From assembly GCA_900467185.1 (NCBI GenBank), contig UBPA01000003.1:248001-312000 (forward strand): a stretch of DNA of 64,000 nt, written 5' to 3'. Both the position numbers and the translations under genes were made by a program. Within the stretch, counting starts at the first letter, position 1. The number at the start of each line of letters is the position of its first letter. Of the stretch, positions 9,990 through 17,337 are shown one piece after another. The DNA comes from Hyphomicrobiales bacterium. GTDB taxonomy: Bacteria; Pseudomonadota; Alphaproteobacteria; Rhizobiales; Rhizobiaceae. The notes under the pieces were generated by a model. That model saw only the letters and a program-made list of their open reading frames with translations, did not search any database and was not told the origin of the DNA.

Positions 9990-11291
9990 ATGGCGGATGA
10001 ACGCGCGCGCTACAAGATCGGGCCGAATCTCTGGCATGCGACCGCGCCGCCCCCGCCGCAGACCGAAGCCCTGCGGGCAGATGTCACGGCAGATGTCGCC
10101 GTCATCGGCGGAGGCTTCACGGGGCTTTCGGCCGCGCTGCATCTTGCGGAAAACGGCGTGAAGGTCGCCCTCATCGAAGCGCGCATGATCGGCTTTGGCG
10201 GGTCGGGGCGCAATGTCGGGCTCGTCAATGCGGGCATGTGGACGAAGCCCGCCGATCTCATCGCCTCGCTCGGCAAGGCGCCCGGCGAGCGTCTCTTGCA
10301 TGCGCTCGGCAATGGTCCGGCCATCGTCTTCGACCTGATCGACCGGCACGGGATCTCGTGCGAGGCAACGCGCAACGGCACGCTGCATATGGCCGTGGGC
10401 GCCGAGGGCCTTGCCGATATCACCGACCGGCAGGCGCAATGGGCGGGCTTCGGCGCGCCGGTGGAGGTGCTCGATGCGGATCACGCGCGACAGCTGACGG
10501 GTGCAGAGGGTTTTGCAGGCGGCCTTCTCGACCGCCGTGCCGGCACGATCCAGCCCCTGGCCTATGCGCGGGGTCTGGCGCATGCGGCTGTCAAAGCCGG
10601 CGTCCGGCTCTTTACCGAGACACCGCTGACCGGCGCCACCCGCGAGGGAAACAGTTGGGTCTTGAAGACGCCGTCCGGCAGCGTCACCGCGCCGAAGGTG
10701 GTTCTCGCCACCAACGCCTATGGCACGCTCGTCGATGGCATGCCCTGGAGCGCGCCGACGACGGAGCTGACGATCCTGCCCTATTTCCAGTTTGCCACGA
10801 AGCCGCTGTCGGCCAATGTCGCGGCCACGATCCTGCCCGAGCGGCAGGGATGCTGGGACACCGGCATGGTGATGACCTCGTTCCGCATGGACCAGCAGAA
10901 CCGCCTGATCTTCGGCAGCATAGGCCGTCTCGATGCCTTGGCGACGGGCACACATCGCGCCTTCGCCAAGCGCTCGCTGGCAGCGCTTTTCCCCCAGCTC
11001 GGCGAGGTGGATTTCGAATACTGGTGGGATGGCCGCATCGGCATGACCACCAATGCCCTGCCCCGCCTGCACACGGTGGCACCGGATGTTCTCTCGGTCA
11101 GCGGCTACAATGGCCGGGGCATCGCGCCCGGCACCGTGTTCGGCCGGGCGCTTGCCCATCACATCACCGGCGGCGCCCATGCAATGCCGCTCGATGAGAC
11201 GCCGCTCACGCCGGATCCGCTGCGGACGGTGAAGTCGGTTTTCTACCACGTCGGCGCGCAAGCAAAGCACCTGATCGACCGACGCTTTTAG
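9990..11291 (+). CDS. FAD-dependent oxidoreductase of the DAO / PuuB type
   Basis: The 433-residue protein is a glycine-oxidase/D-amino-acid-oxidase-type flavoenzyme. The dinucleotide-binding motif VIGGGFTGLSAALHL is at residues 38-52 and the ribose-binding acid follows in LIEARMIGFGGSGRN. The C-terminal flavin motif is SGYNGRGIAPGTVFG near residue 372. The N-terminal tail LWHATAPPPP and overall length match gamma-glutamylputrescine oxidase-like enzymes, which oxidise primary or secondary amines to aldehydes plus ammonia and peroxide. Its neighbours at 12-20 kb (alcohol and aldehyde dehydrogenases, glutamine-synthetase-like ligase) make amine oxidation plausible, but substrate is not readable. 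ATG 9990 has GAGGA upstream. The TAG stop overlaps the left end of the repeat at 11289. Confidence 0.83.
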   Translation: MADERARYKIGPNLWHATAPPPPQTEALRADVTADVAVIGGGFTGLSAALHLAENGVKVALIEARMIGFGGSGRNVGLVNAGMWTKPADLIASLGKAPGERLLHALGNGPAIVFDLIDRHGISCEATRNGTLHMAVGAEGLADITDRQAQWAGFGAPVEVLDADHARQLTGAEGFAGGLLDRRAGTIQPLAYARGLAHAAVKAGVRLFTETPLTGATREGNSWVLKTPSGSVTAPKVVLATNAYGTLVDGMPWSAPTTELTILPYFQFATKPLSANVAATILPERQGCWDTGMVMTSFRMDQQNRLIFGSIGRLDALATGTHRAFAKRSLAALFPQLGEVDFEYWWDGRIGMTTNALPRLHTVAPDVLSVSGYNGRGIAPGTVFGRALAHHITGGAHAMPLDETPLTPDPLRTVKSVFYHVGAQAKHLIDRRF

Positions 11292-11392
11292 AGCAATTCC
11301 AGCAAAAGTGCGCAGCGGTTTTGCGTCCGGAATTGCGTTGAAACAATGAGATGGAGGGTTTTCGCGATTCGGAGAAAAGCGGAAACGCTCTA
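11289..11392 (+). repeat. dispersed palindromic repeat, copy 2 (well preserved)
   Basis: The element has inverted termini TAGAGC and GCTCTA and an internal palindrome with arms GCAATTCC-AGCAAAA and TTTTGCGTCCGGAATTGC. Similar gagcaattccagcaaaa-type units are, to my knowledge, scattered through Rhizobiaceae genomes. The left terminus provides the TAG stop of the preceding FAD oxidoreductase gene. Copy 1 is at 6822-6926. Confidence 0.8.
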
Positions 11393-11430
11393 GGACGCGA
11401 CGCCGAGGACGTCGCGTCCTGAAGAGCGCC

Positions 11431-12123
11431 TCAAGCGGCGCGGCGGAAGGCGCGGGTAACGTGGAGCGGCACGAGGCGGCGGACTTCCTCGGCAAACACG
11501 CGGGCGTTCTCGCGCGCCTTGTCGAGATTGCTGACGCGGGCGGGGTCCATGGTCTGCAGCGTCCCGCCGCAATCGAACACGTCGCGGAAGGCGGCGCGCT
11601 CGACGATCGGCGTTTCCAGAACGCGCACGTTACGACTGGCCAGAAGCCCCTTCACCACCTGCAGCGCCCGTGTCGTCACCAGCGAGCTGACGCGGGTCAG
11701 CACGACGGAATGGTCGATGCGCACGCCGGCCTGCTTTTCCAGCTGGGCCAGCAGTTCCAGAACCTGCGCTCCGCCCTTGGCATCCATGGAACAGCCCTGG
11801 ATGGGGATGAGAACATGATCGGAGAGGCCGATCGCGGTTGCAAGCAGGCTGTTGCGGGCGCCGGCGAGGTCGATGATGAAGTAATCGGTGTTGCGGCGGT
11901 TCTCGATGATGTGGCCCTGGATCGACGCCATCGTGATTTCCGAGATGACGTCGATGTTCGGCATGCGACCCGAGATCTCATGCCACGTCGAGATCCAGCG
12001 CTGCGGATCGGCGTCGAGCACCGTCACGCGGTTGCCGGCGCGTGCCAGTTCGGTTGCGAGAATGAGTGCTGCGGTGGTCTTGCCCGCGCCGCCCTTGGTG
12101 TTGGCGAATGTGATGACTGGCAT
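11431..12123 (-). CDS. orphan ParA-family ATPase (VirC1-like)
   Basis: The 230-residue protein is a MinD/ParA ATPase with a deviant Walker A motif, NTKGGAGKTT, at residues 8-17, a Walker A' region TVLDADPQRW near 38 and a Walker B strand YFIIDLAGARN near 83. Such proteins position DNA or protein complexes on the nucleoid or membrane; VirC1 of Agrobacterium belongs to this class. No parB or centromere-like array is next to it, so its cargo is unknown. I chose ATG 12123, with GAGG 5 nt upstream, because the P-loop then starts at the usual place. A perfect CtrA-type box lies 95 bp upstream, which suggests cell-cycle control. Confidence 0.85.
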   Translation of the reverse strand: MPVITFANTKGGAGKTTAALILATELARAGNRVTVLDADPQRWISTWHEISGRMPNIDVISEITMASIQGHIIENRRNTDYFIIDLAGARNSLLATAIGLSDHVLIPIQGCSMDAKGGAQVLELLAQLEKQAGVRIDHSVVLTRVSSLVTTRALQVVKGLLASRNVRVLETPIVERAAFRDVFDCGGTLQTMDPARVSNLDKARENARVFAEEVRRLVPLHVTRAFRRAA

Positions 12124-12217
12124 GGAAACCTCGTTGGGGATGCAAAGCCCCGGTTTGCCCCGCAAACAGCTCCAGCCCCTGAAGCCGCTGTGGTTAACCG
12201 AACCTTTCAAATCGTGG

Positions 12218-12232
12218 TTAACGAAGTGTTAA
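12218..12232. promoter_or_regulatory. CtrA-like binding box upstream of the ParA gene
   Basis: The sequence TTAA-CGAAGTG-TTAA is an exact match to the alphaproteobacterial CtrA consensus TTAA-N7-TTAA. A further GGTTAACC half-site lies 25 bp to the left. The box is 95 bp upstream of the ParA start codon and in the 185-bp gap between it and the alcohol dehydrogenase. Confidence 0.6.
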
Positions 12233-12307
12233 TCCGCCATACGAGAACCAATGAGAGACAGCCTGGCGCGAGCTTCGGGAGATGCCCCGCCAGGCGGCAT
12301 TGCGAGA

Positions 12308-13453
12308 TCAGATCGTTTCGATGAACAGCGCCCGCGCGGCATCGAGCGTCAACTCCACCGGATTGCCGCCCGCCGTGGGATCGACGATCGCCATCGCCGC
12401 CATGCGGTCGATCTGGTCGGTGCCGACGCCGAGACCCGAGAGCGCATCGGGAACGCCGAGGCTCGCCCGCAATTCGAGCACATAATCGGCAAAGCCATCG
12501 AAGCCGCCGGACATGCCGAGATAAGCGGCCGCCCTTGCGATCTTCTCCTCGATCACCGGTCGGTTGAAGCGCAACACGGCCGGCATGACGACGGCATTGG
12601 TCATGCCGTGATGCGTATTGTAGAGCGCGCCCACCGGATGCGACAGCGCGTGAATGGCGCCAAGGCCCTTCTGAAAGGCCACGGCACCCATGGCGGCAGC
12701 ACTCATCATGTTGGCGCGGGCCTCGATATCCTGTCCGTCGGCAAAGGCGCGCGGCAGATAGTCCTTCACGAGCCGCATGCCTTCGAGCGCGATGCCCTGC
12801 GACATCGGGTGGTAGAACGGCGAGGAGTAGGCTTCCAGGCAATGTGCGAAGGCATCCATGCCTGTGCCGACCGTGATGACCTTGGGCATGCCGACGGTGA
12901 GTTCGGGATCGCAGATCGTCACGGCGGGCAGGAATTTCGGGTGGAATATGACCTTCTTCGTATGCGTCTTCGAATCGGTGATCACGCTGGCGCGGCCGAC
13001 CTCCGAGCCGGTGCCCGCCGTCGTGGGCACGGCGATGATCGGTGCGATGCCGGAAACGGAGGCCCGTGTCCACCAGTCGCCGACATCCTCGAAATCCCAG
13101 ACCGGCCGCGTCTGGCCGGCCATGAAGGCGACGGCCTTGCCAAGGTCGAGCCCGGAACCGCCGCCGAAGGCGACGACGCCGTCATGTCCGCCATCGTGAA
13201 AGGCCTTCACCCCGGCCTCGAGGTTGATGTCGTTCGGATTCGGATCGACATCGGCGAAGATCGCACGACCAAGGCCGGCGGCCTCAAGAATATCCAGCGC
13301 ATTCTGCGTGATCGCCATCGGCGCGAGGCCGCGGTCGGTCACGAGCAGCGGCCGCGTCATGCCCACAGCCTTGCAATGCTCGGCGAGTTCCTTGATACGC
13401 CCTGCCCCGAACTTGATGGCGGTCGGGTAGCTCCAGTTTGCGGTGATGGTCAT
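12308..13453 (-). CDS. iron-containing (group III) alcohol dehydrogenase
   Basis: The 381-residue enzyme oxidises alcohols or reduces aldehydes with NAD(P). The cofactor loop GGGSGLDLGKAVA lies near residue 95, TTAGTGSEVG near 138, and the metal site in the segment ALSHPVGALYNTHHGMTNAV near 255-275, where several His residues are conserved with the family. Its ATG (13451-13453) overlaps the TGA of the aldehyde dehydrogenase gene as ATGA, so the two are translationally coupled. An alcohol-to-aldehyde-to-acid sequence is the natural reading of the pair. The substrate is unknown; see the gamma-glutamylation idea in the findings. Confidence 0.9.
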   Translation of the reverse strand: MTITANWSYPTAIKFGAGRIKELAEHCKAVGMTRPLLVTDRGLAPMAITQNALDILEAAGLGRAIFADVDPNPNDINLEAGVKAFHDGGHDGVVAFGGGSGLDLGKAVAFMAGQTRPVWDFEDVGDWWTRASVSGIAPIIAVPTTAGTGSEVGRASVITDSKTHTKKVIFHPKFLPAVTICDPELTVGMPKVITVGTGMDAFAHCLEAYSSPFYHPMSQGIALEGMRLVKDYLPRAFADGQDIEARANMMSAAAMGAVAFQKGLGAIHALSHPVGALYNTHHGMTNAVVMPAVLRFNRPVIEEKIARAAAYLGMSGGFDGFADYVLELRASLGVPDALSGLGVGTDQIDRMAAMAIVDPTAGGNPVELTLDAARALFIETI

Positions 13454-14835
13454 GCCGTGACTTTCTTCAGGTGATAGGATTTCGGCCGGGTCAGATTGTG
13501 AAAGCCGAAGACGGAGAGCGATCCGCCGCGGCCGGTTTCCTTGACGCCGGTCCAGCACAAGGCGGGATCGAGATAGTCGGCGCGGTTCATGAAGACCGTG
13601 CCCGTCTCGATCTCGGCGCCGATGGCGGCCGCGCGTTCGGGATCCTGCGTCCAGAGCGAGGCCGTCAGCCCGTATTTGCAGTCGTTCATCAAGGCGAGCG
13701 CCTCGGCATCGCTCTTCACCTTCATGATGCCGACGGCAGGGCCAAAAGTTTCCTCGGTCATGAAGTCCATGGAGTGATCGACATCGACAAGGATCTGCGG
13801 CGCGAGATAGGCGCCGCCGTCGTCTGCCGGAAACAGCTTCGGATCGATCGTCGCCCGCGCGCCCTTCGAGATCGCGTCAGCGACCTGCGCGCGCACGACG
13901 GCGGCGAAGCGCTTGTTGGCCATCGGCCCGAGCGTCGTTTCCGGATCGAGCGGATTGCCGAGCTTGTAGTTCGACACCCAGGCGACCGACTTCTCGACGA
14001 AATCGTCGTAAAGGCTTTCGTGCACGTAGATGCGCTCGATGCCGCAGCAGCACTGGCCGGAATTGTAGGTGGCGCCGTCCATCAGCGTATCGACAGCGGC
14101 GTCGAGATCGGCGTCCTCCATGACATAGCCCGGGTCCTTGCCACCGAGTTCGAGGCCGAGCCCGGTGAAGGTTCCCGCCGCCGCGCGCTCGATCGACCGG
14201 CCACCATCGACGGAGCCGGTGAAGTTGACGAAGTCGAAGCTCTTGGCGGCGATCAGCCGCGCGCTCGTTTCGTGGTCGAGGAAGAGATTCTGGAACACGT
14301 CCTCCGGCATGCCGGCCTCGGTGAAGGCGCGCACCATGCGCTCGCCGACGAGCAGCGTCTGGCTCGCATGCTTGATGATCACGACATTGCCCGCCATGAA
14401 GGCCGGCGCGATCGTGTTGATCGCGGTCATGTAGGGGTAGTTCCAGGGCGCGATGACGAAGACGACGCCGTGCGGCTCGCGTACGATCCGCCGCTCGAAG
14501 CGATCGCTCTCCTCGATCACCAACGGCTTCATGGCGTCGGCGGCAATCGAGGCGACATAGTTGGAGCGCTCGTTGAAGCCGCGAAACTCGCCGCCATACT
14601 TCACCGGCCGGCCCATCTGCCAGGCGAGCTCCGGCACCACCTCGGCCGCCATCTCGTTCAGCCGCGTCACACCCTTCAGCACAAGCTGCACCCGCTCTTC
14701 GAGCGGCCGCTTGCCCCAGGATTTCTGCGCTTTTCGCGCACGCGCGACGGCTTGCGCCGCGGCCTCGTAGGGCATGGCCTCCCGCTCGGCATAGACCGAG
14801 CCGTCGACCGGCGAAATGCAGTGGATCATCGTCAT
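13450..14835 (-). CDS. NAD(P)-dependent aldehyde dehydrogenase
   Basis: The 461-residue protein is a complete member of the ALDH superfamily. It has the substrate/cofactor motif IAPWNYPYM near residue 128, FTGSVDGGRSI near 205, the general base in GLELGGKDP (Glu229) and the nucleophile in NSGQCCCG (Cys263). It lacks an N-terminal signal and should be cytosolic. The start at 14835 is preceded by GGAGA. It is the first gene of a two-gene unit with the iron alcohol dehydrogenase and follows a terminator hairpin that ends the toxin-antitoxin transcript. The oxidised aldehyde is not known. Confidence 0.9.
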   Translation of the reverse strand: MTMIHCISPVDGSVYAEREAMPYEAAAQAVARARKAQKSWGKRPLEERVQLVLKGVTRLNEMAAEVVPELAWQMGRPVKYGGEFRGFNERSNYVASIAADAMKPLVIEESDRFERRIVREPHGVVFVIAPWNYPYMTAINTIAPAFMAGNVVIIKHASQTLLVGERMVRAFTEAGMPEDVFQNLFLDHETSARLIAAKSFDFVNFTGSVDGGRSIERAAAGTFTGLGLELGGKDPGYVMEDADLDAAVDTLMDGATYNSGQCCCGIERIYVHESLYDDFVEKSVAWVSNYKLGNPLDPETTLGPMANKRFAAVVRAQVADAISKGARATIDPKLFPADDGGAYLAPQILVDVDHSMDFMTEETFGPAVGIMKVKSDAEALALMNDCKYGLTASLWTQDPERAAAIGAEIETGTVFMNRADYLDPALCWTGVKETGRGGSLSVFGFHNLTRPKSYHLKKVTA

Positions 14836-14917
14836 GAAGGTCTCCGGTAGAAAGGTCTCTCAAGGGCGAGCTGGACAGCGACGCCCCGACAAGACAAACG
14901 AAAAGAAAAACACGAAA

Positions 14918-14947
14918 GCTTGCCGGGAGCTCCTCAACCCGGCAAGC
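14918..14947 (-). terminator. terminator of the toxin-antitoxin pair
   Basis: On the minus strand, GCTTGCCGGG and CCCGGCAAGC form a perfect 10-bp stem with a 10-nt loop, followed by TTTCGTGTTTTTC. It lies 5 bp beyond the stop codon of the PIN gene. Confidence 0.8.
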
Positions 14948-14952
14948 ACGCG

Positions 14953-15369
14953 TCAGCAGGCCAGCGTCATCACATTGCCAAGCGCACCATAGTCCAGAAT
15001 GACATGGTCGCGCGTCACGATCCTCAGATCCCGTTCTCGCGCGGTCGCGATGATGATGCGATCGATCGGGTCACGGTGCGCGAGCGCGGGAAGAGAGGAC
15101 GCCGCGACCAGAATATCCGGCGACGCGGCTTCCACGATGACGTCTCCCTGCGCGACGAACTCGTTGAACCACGACAAGGCATCCTTCGTTGCCGGCAGCC
15201 GACCGCGCGACATCAGCATTCCAATCTCCCAGGCCGAGATCGCGGAGACGTACAATCGCCCGTTTCCGCTCCCGGCAGCCTTGAACACATCGATCGCTTC
15301 CGGCCGCATCGGCTGCCCGGTCGCCATCCAGATGATGGCGCAGGTATCGAGAAGAATCTCGTTACGCAT
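14953..15369 (-). CDS. PIN-domain toxin, VapC type
   Basis: The 138-residue protein is a PIN-domain ribonuclease of the VapC-like group with an LLDTCAIIW N-terminus. The four expected acidic residues are visible: Asp8 in LLDTC, Glu in SAWEIGML near residue 46, Asp in RDPIDRIIIATA near 98, and Asp in IVTRD near 119. VapC toxins cut tRNA or rRNA when free of antitoxin. The ATG at 15369 overlaps the last codons of the upstream XRE gene by 8 nt, as is usual for toxin-antitoxin pairs. The partner is an XRE protein rather than the AbrB, RHH or Phd antitoxin most often seen with VapC. Confidence 0.85.
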   Translation of the reverse strand: MRNEILLDTCAIIWMATGQPMRPEAIDVFKAAGSGNGRLYVSAISAWEIGMLMSRGRLPATKDALSWFNEFVAQGDVIVEAASPDILVAASSLPALAHRDPIDRIIIATARERDLRIVTRDHVILDYGALGNVMTLAC

Positions 15370-15805
15370 TATAGACGGTGTCACTCCATTCGACATCCAT
15401 CGGAGCGGTAAGGTCGAGATCCCCGGGGACCGTCATGGTTCCGACCATGCACCCGAACGCCGGGTGAACGAAGGCGGGATCGGCAGGATCGACAAGACGC
15501 ACGCGGGACGCGGATCCACCGCGCACCGTCTGCCTGTCTTGCGGCACATAGGCCTTCTGAATACGTTCTTCAAACACGAGTCCTTGAAAGTCTTGCGGAT
15601 CCCCACGGCGATGCGCCGCGACATCGAGAATGCCGACACCCAGAAACGCCGCGATCTGATCCTGTTCTTCGGCGGTCATCTTCCGCTCTCCTTTCAACAT
15701 TCTCGAAACGGCGCTAGGATCAAGTGCGAGAAACCGTGCGAGATCCCGCAGGGATTTTCCCTTTGTACTGAGCACGTCATGAAACCACGCCGTATCGATC
15801 GCCAT
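15362..15805 (-). CDS. XRE-family antitoxin-like regulator
   Basis: The 147-residue protein has an N-terminal helix-turn-helix of the XRE/Cro type (residues about 17-62: LRDLARFLALDPSAVSRMLK, then MTAEEQDQIAAFLGVG) and a C-terminal region of about 80 residues that I do not recognise (VRLVDPADPAFVHPAFG). The pairing with a PIN toxin and the 8-nt overlap indicate that it acts as antitoxin and autorepressor; the C-terminal part is then the likely toxin-neutralising segment. ATG 15805 has GGAGA 8 nt upstream. The gene lies between the catabolic clusters at 12-15 kb and 16-25 kb on the same strand, so it may be an insertion into a once continuous operon. Confidence 0.75.
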   Translation of the reverse strand: MAIDTAWFHDVLSTKGKSLRDLARFLALDPSAVSRMLKGERKMTAEEQDQIAAFLGVGILDVAAHRRGDPQDFQGLVFEERIQKAYVPQDRQTVRGGSASRVRLVDPADPAFVHPAFGCMVGTMTVPGDLDLTAPMDVEWSDTVYNA

Positions 15806-15883
15806 ATCCGGTCTCCGCATTTAATGTGAAAAATACACCATAAATGCGATAATGTCACGACCAGTTTGATCGTTGCGATAACC

Positions 15884-17248
15884 TCAAGCCCGCTCGAAAC
15901 CGCGCGCCACCTCCCAGTCCGTGACCCGGCGATCGTATTCCTCCTGCTCCCAAGTGCCGGCGCGGGTATAGTGGTCGATGACATCGTCGCCGAAGGCCTG
16001 CCGCAGCATGGCGGAGTTCGTCATGAGGTCGGTCGCGTGCCGCAGCGTCTTGGGGATCTCGCGAATATCCTTGCCGGAATAGGCGTCGCCCACGAATGGC
16101 GCCTCCAGTTCCAGCTTGCCCTCGATGCCGGCGATACCTGCAGCCAGCAATGCGGCCATGGCGAGATAGGGGTTGAGGTCGGAGCCGCCGACGCGGCACT
16201 CGATGCGGATGCCCTTCGTGCCCTCGCCGCAGAGGCGGTAGCCCGCCGTACGGTTGTCCTTCGACCAGACGGCCTTGGTCGGCGCAAAGGTACCGGCCAT
16301 GAAGCGCTTGTAGGAATTGATGTAGGGCGCAAGGAAATAGGTGATCTCGCCCGCATGCGTCAGCAGTCCGGCGATGTAGTGGCGCATCGTCTCCGACATG
16401 CCGTACTCACCTTGCTTGTCGAAGAAATGCGGCGTCTTGCCGTCGAGGCTCCAGAGCGACTGGTGGATGTGCGAAGACGAGCCGGCGGCGTTCATGTGCC
16501 ACTTCGCGAGAAAGGTGATCGCCTTGCCCTTCGCCCAGGCGATTTCCTTGCAGCCGTTCTTGATGATGACGTGCCGGTCGGCCATGTCGAGCGCCTCGGC
16601 ATAGCGAACGTTGATCTCCTCCTGACCGGAGGAGGCCTCGCCCTTGGAGTTCTCGACCGGAATGCCGGCGCCCTGCAGCCCCTTGCGGATGGCGCGCATC
16701 ACGTCCTCTTCCTTGGTGGTCTGGAAGATGTGGTAGTCCTCGTTATAGCCGCTGGCGAGCTTCAGGTCGCGATAGCCGCTTTCGCGCGCACGGTCGTAGG
16801 TCTGGTCGAAGAGGAAGAATTCGAGCTCGCTCGCCATGAAGGCCTTCAGTCCCATGGCCTCCAGCCGCTTCACCTGTCGCTTGAGGATGGCGCGCGGCGA
16901 ATGCGGGACTTCCTGATGCGTGTGGTGATCGAGCACGTCGCAAAGCACCAGCGCCGTGCCTTCGAGCCATGGAATCCGGCGCAGCGTGCCGAGATCCGGC
17001 TTCATCGTATAGTCGCCATAGCCGGACTCCCAGCTCGTGGACGTATATCCGGTCACCGTCTCCATTTCGAGGTCGGTGGCGAGCAGATAGTTGCAGCTGT
17101 GCGTTTCCTCGAACGCACTCTCGACGAAATATTCGGCCTGAAAGCGCTTCCCCATCAGTCGCCCCTGCATGTCGATCTGGCAGGCAAGAACCGTATCGAT
17201 ACGGCCTTCGGCAACGTCGGTCTTCAGCTCTTCGAACGAGTAGGTCAT
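15884..17248 (-). CDS. glutamine synthetase-like gamma-glutamylamine ligase (PuuA-like)
   Basis: The 454-residue protein belongs to the GlnA superfamily but not to housekeeping glutamine synthetase. Hallmarks present are SELEFFLF near residue 143 (metal ligands), SSGQEEINVRY near 208, AGSSSHIHQSLW near 264 (ammonia/ATP site), and the glutamate-binding stretch GIRIECRVGGSDLNPYLAMA near 330-350. Members of this branch join the gamma-carboxyl of glutamate to amines such as putrescine, ethanolamine or isopropylamine. The Tyr-adenylylation region of GlnA is absent. Permease and amidohydrolase genes precede it on the same strand, consistent with uptake and activation of an amine. The actual amine is unknown. 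ATG 17248 is supported by AGGAC upstream. Confidence 0.85.
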   Translation of the reverse strand: MTYSFEELKTDVAEGRIDTVLACQIDMQGRLMGKRFQAEYFVESAFEETHSCNYLLATDLEMETVTGYTSTSWESGYGDYTMKPDLGTLRRIPWLEGTALVLCDVLDHHTHQEVPHSPRAILKRQVKRLEAMGLKAFMASELEFFLFDQTYDRARESGYRDLKLASGYNEDYHIFQTTKEEDVMRAIRKGLQGAGIPVENSKGEASSGQEEINVRYAEALDMADRHVIIKNGCKEIAWAKGKAITFLAKWHMNAAGSSSHIHQSLWSLDGKTPHFFDKQGEYGMSETMRHYIAGLLTHAGEITYFLAPYINSYKRFMAGTFAPTKAVWSKDNRTAGYRLCGEGTKGIRIECRVGGSDLNPYLAMAALLAAGIAGIEGKLELEAPFVGDAYSGKDIREIPKTLRHATDLMTNSAMLRQAFGDDVIDHYTRAGTWEQEEYDRRVTDWEVARGFERA

Positions 17249-17293
17249 CGGGCGTCCTGTCTGCGATTTTCGGAATGCGTTGGTGTGTGTCGT

Positions 17294-17322
17294 CGGCGGC
17301 ACCCGGCTTTCGGGTGCCGCCG
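17294..17322 (-). other. intercistronic hairpin between permease and ligase genes
   Basis: CGGCGGCACCCG and CGGGTGCCGCCG form a perfect 12-bp stem with a 5-nt loop in the 89-bp gap between the permease stop (17338) and the ligase start (17248). No T-tract follows on the minus strand, so partial termination or mRNA processing/stabilisation is more likely than full termination. Confidence 0.65.
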
Positions 17323-17337
17323 CGCTTGCAGAGAGTG

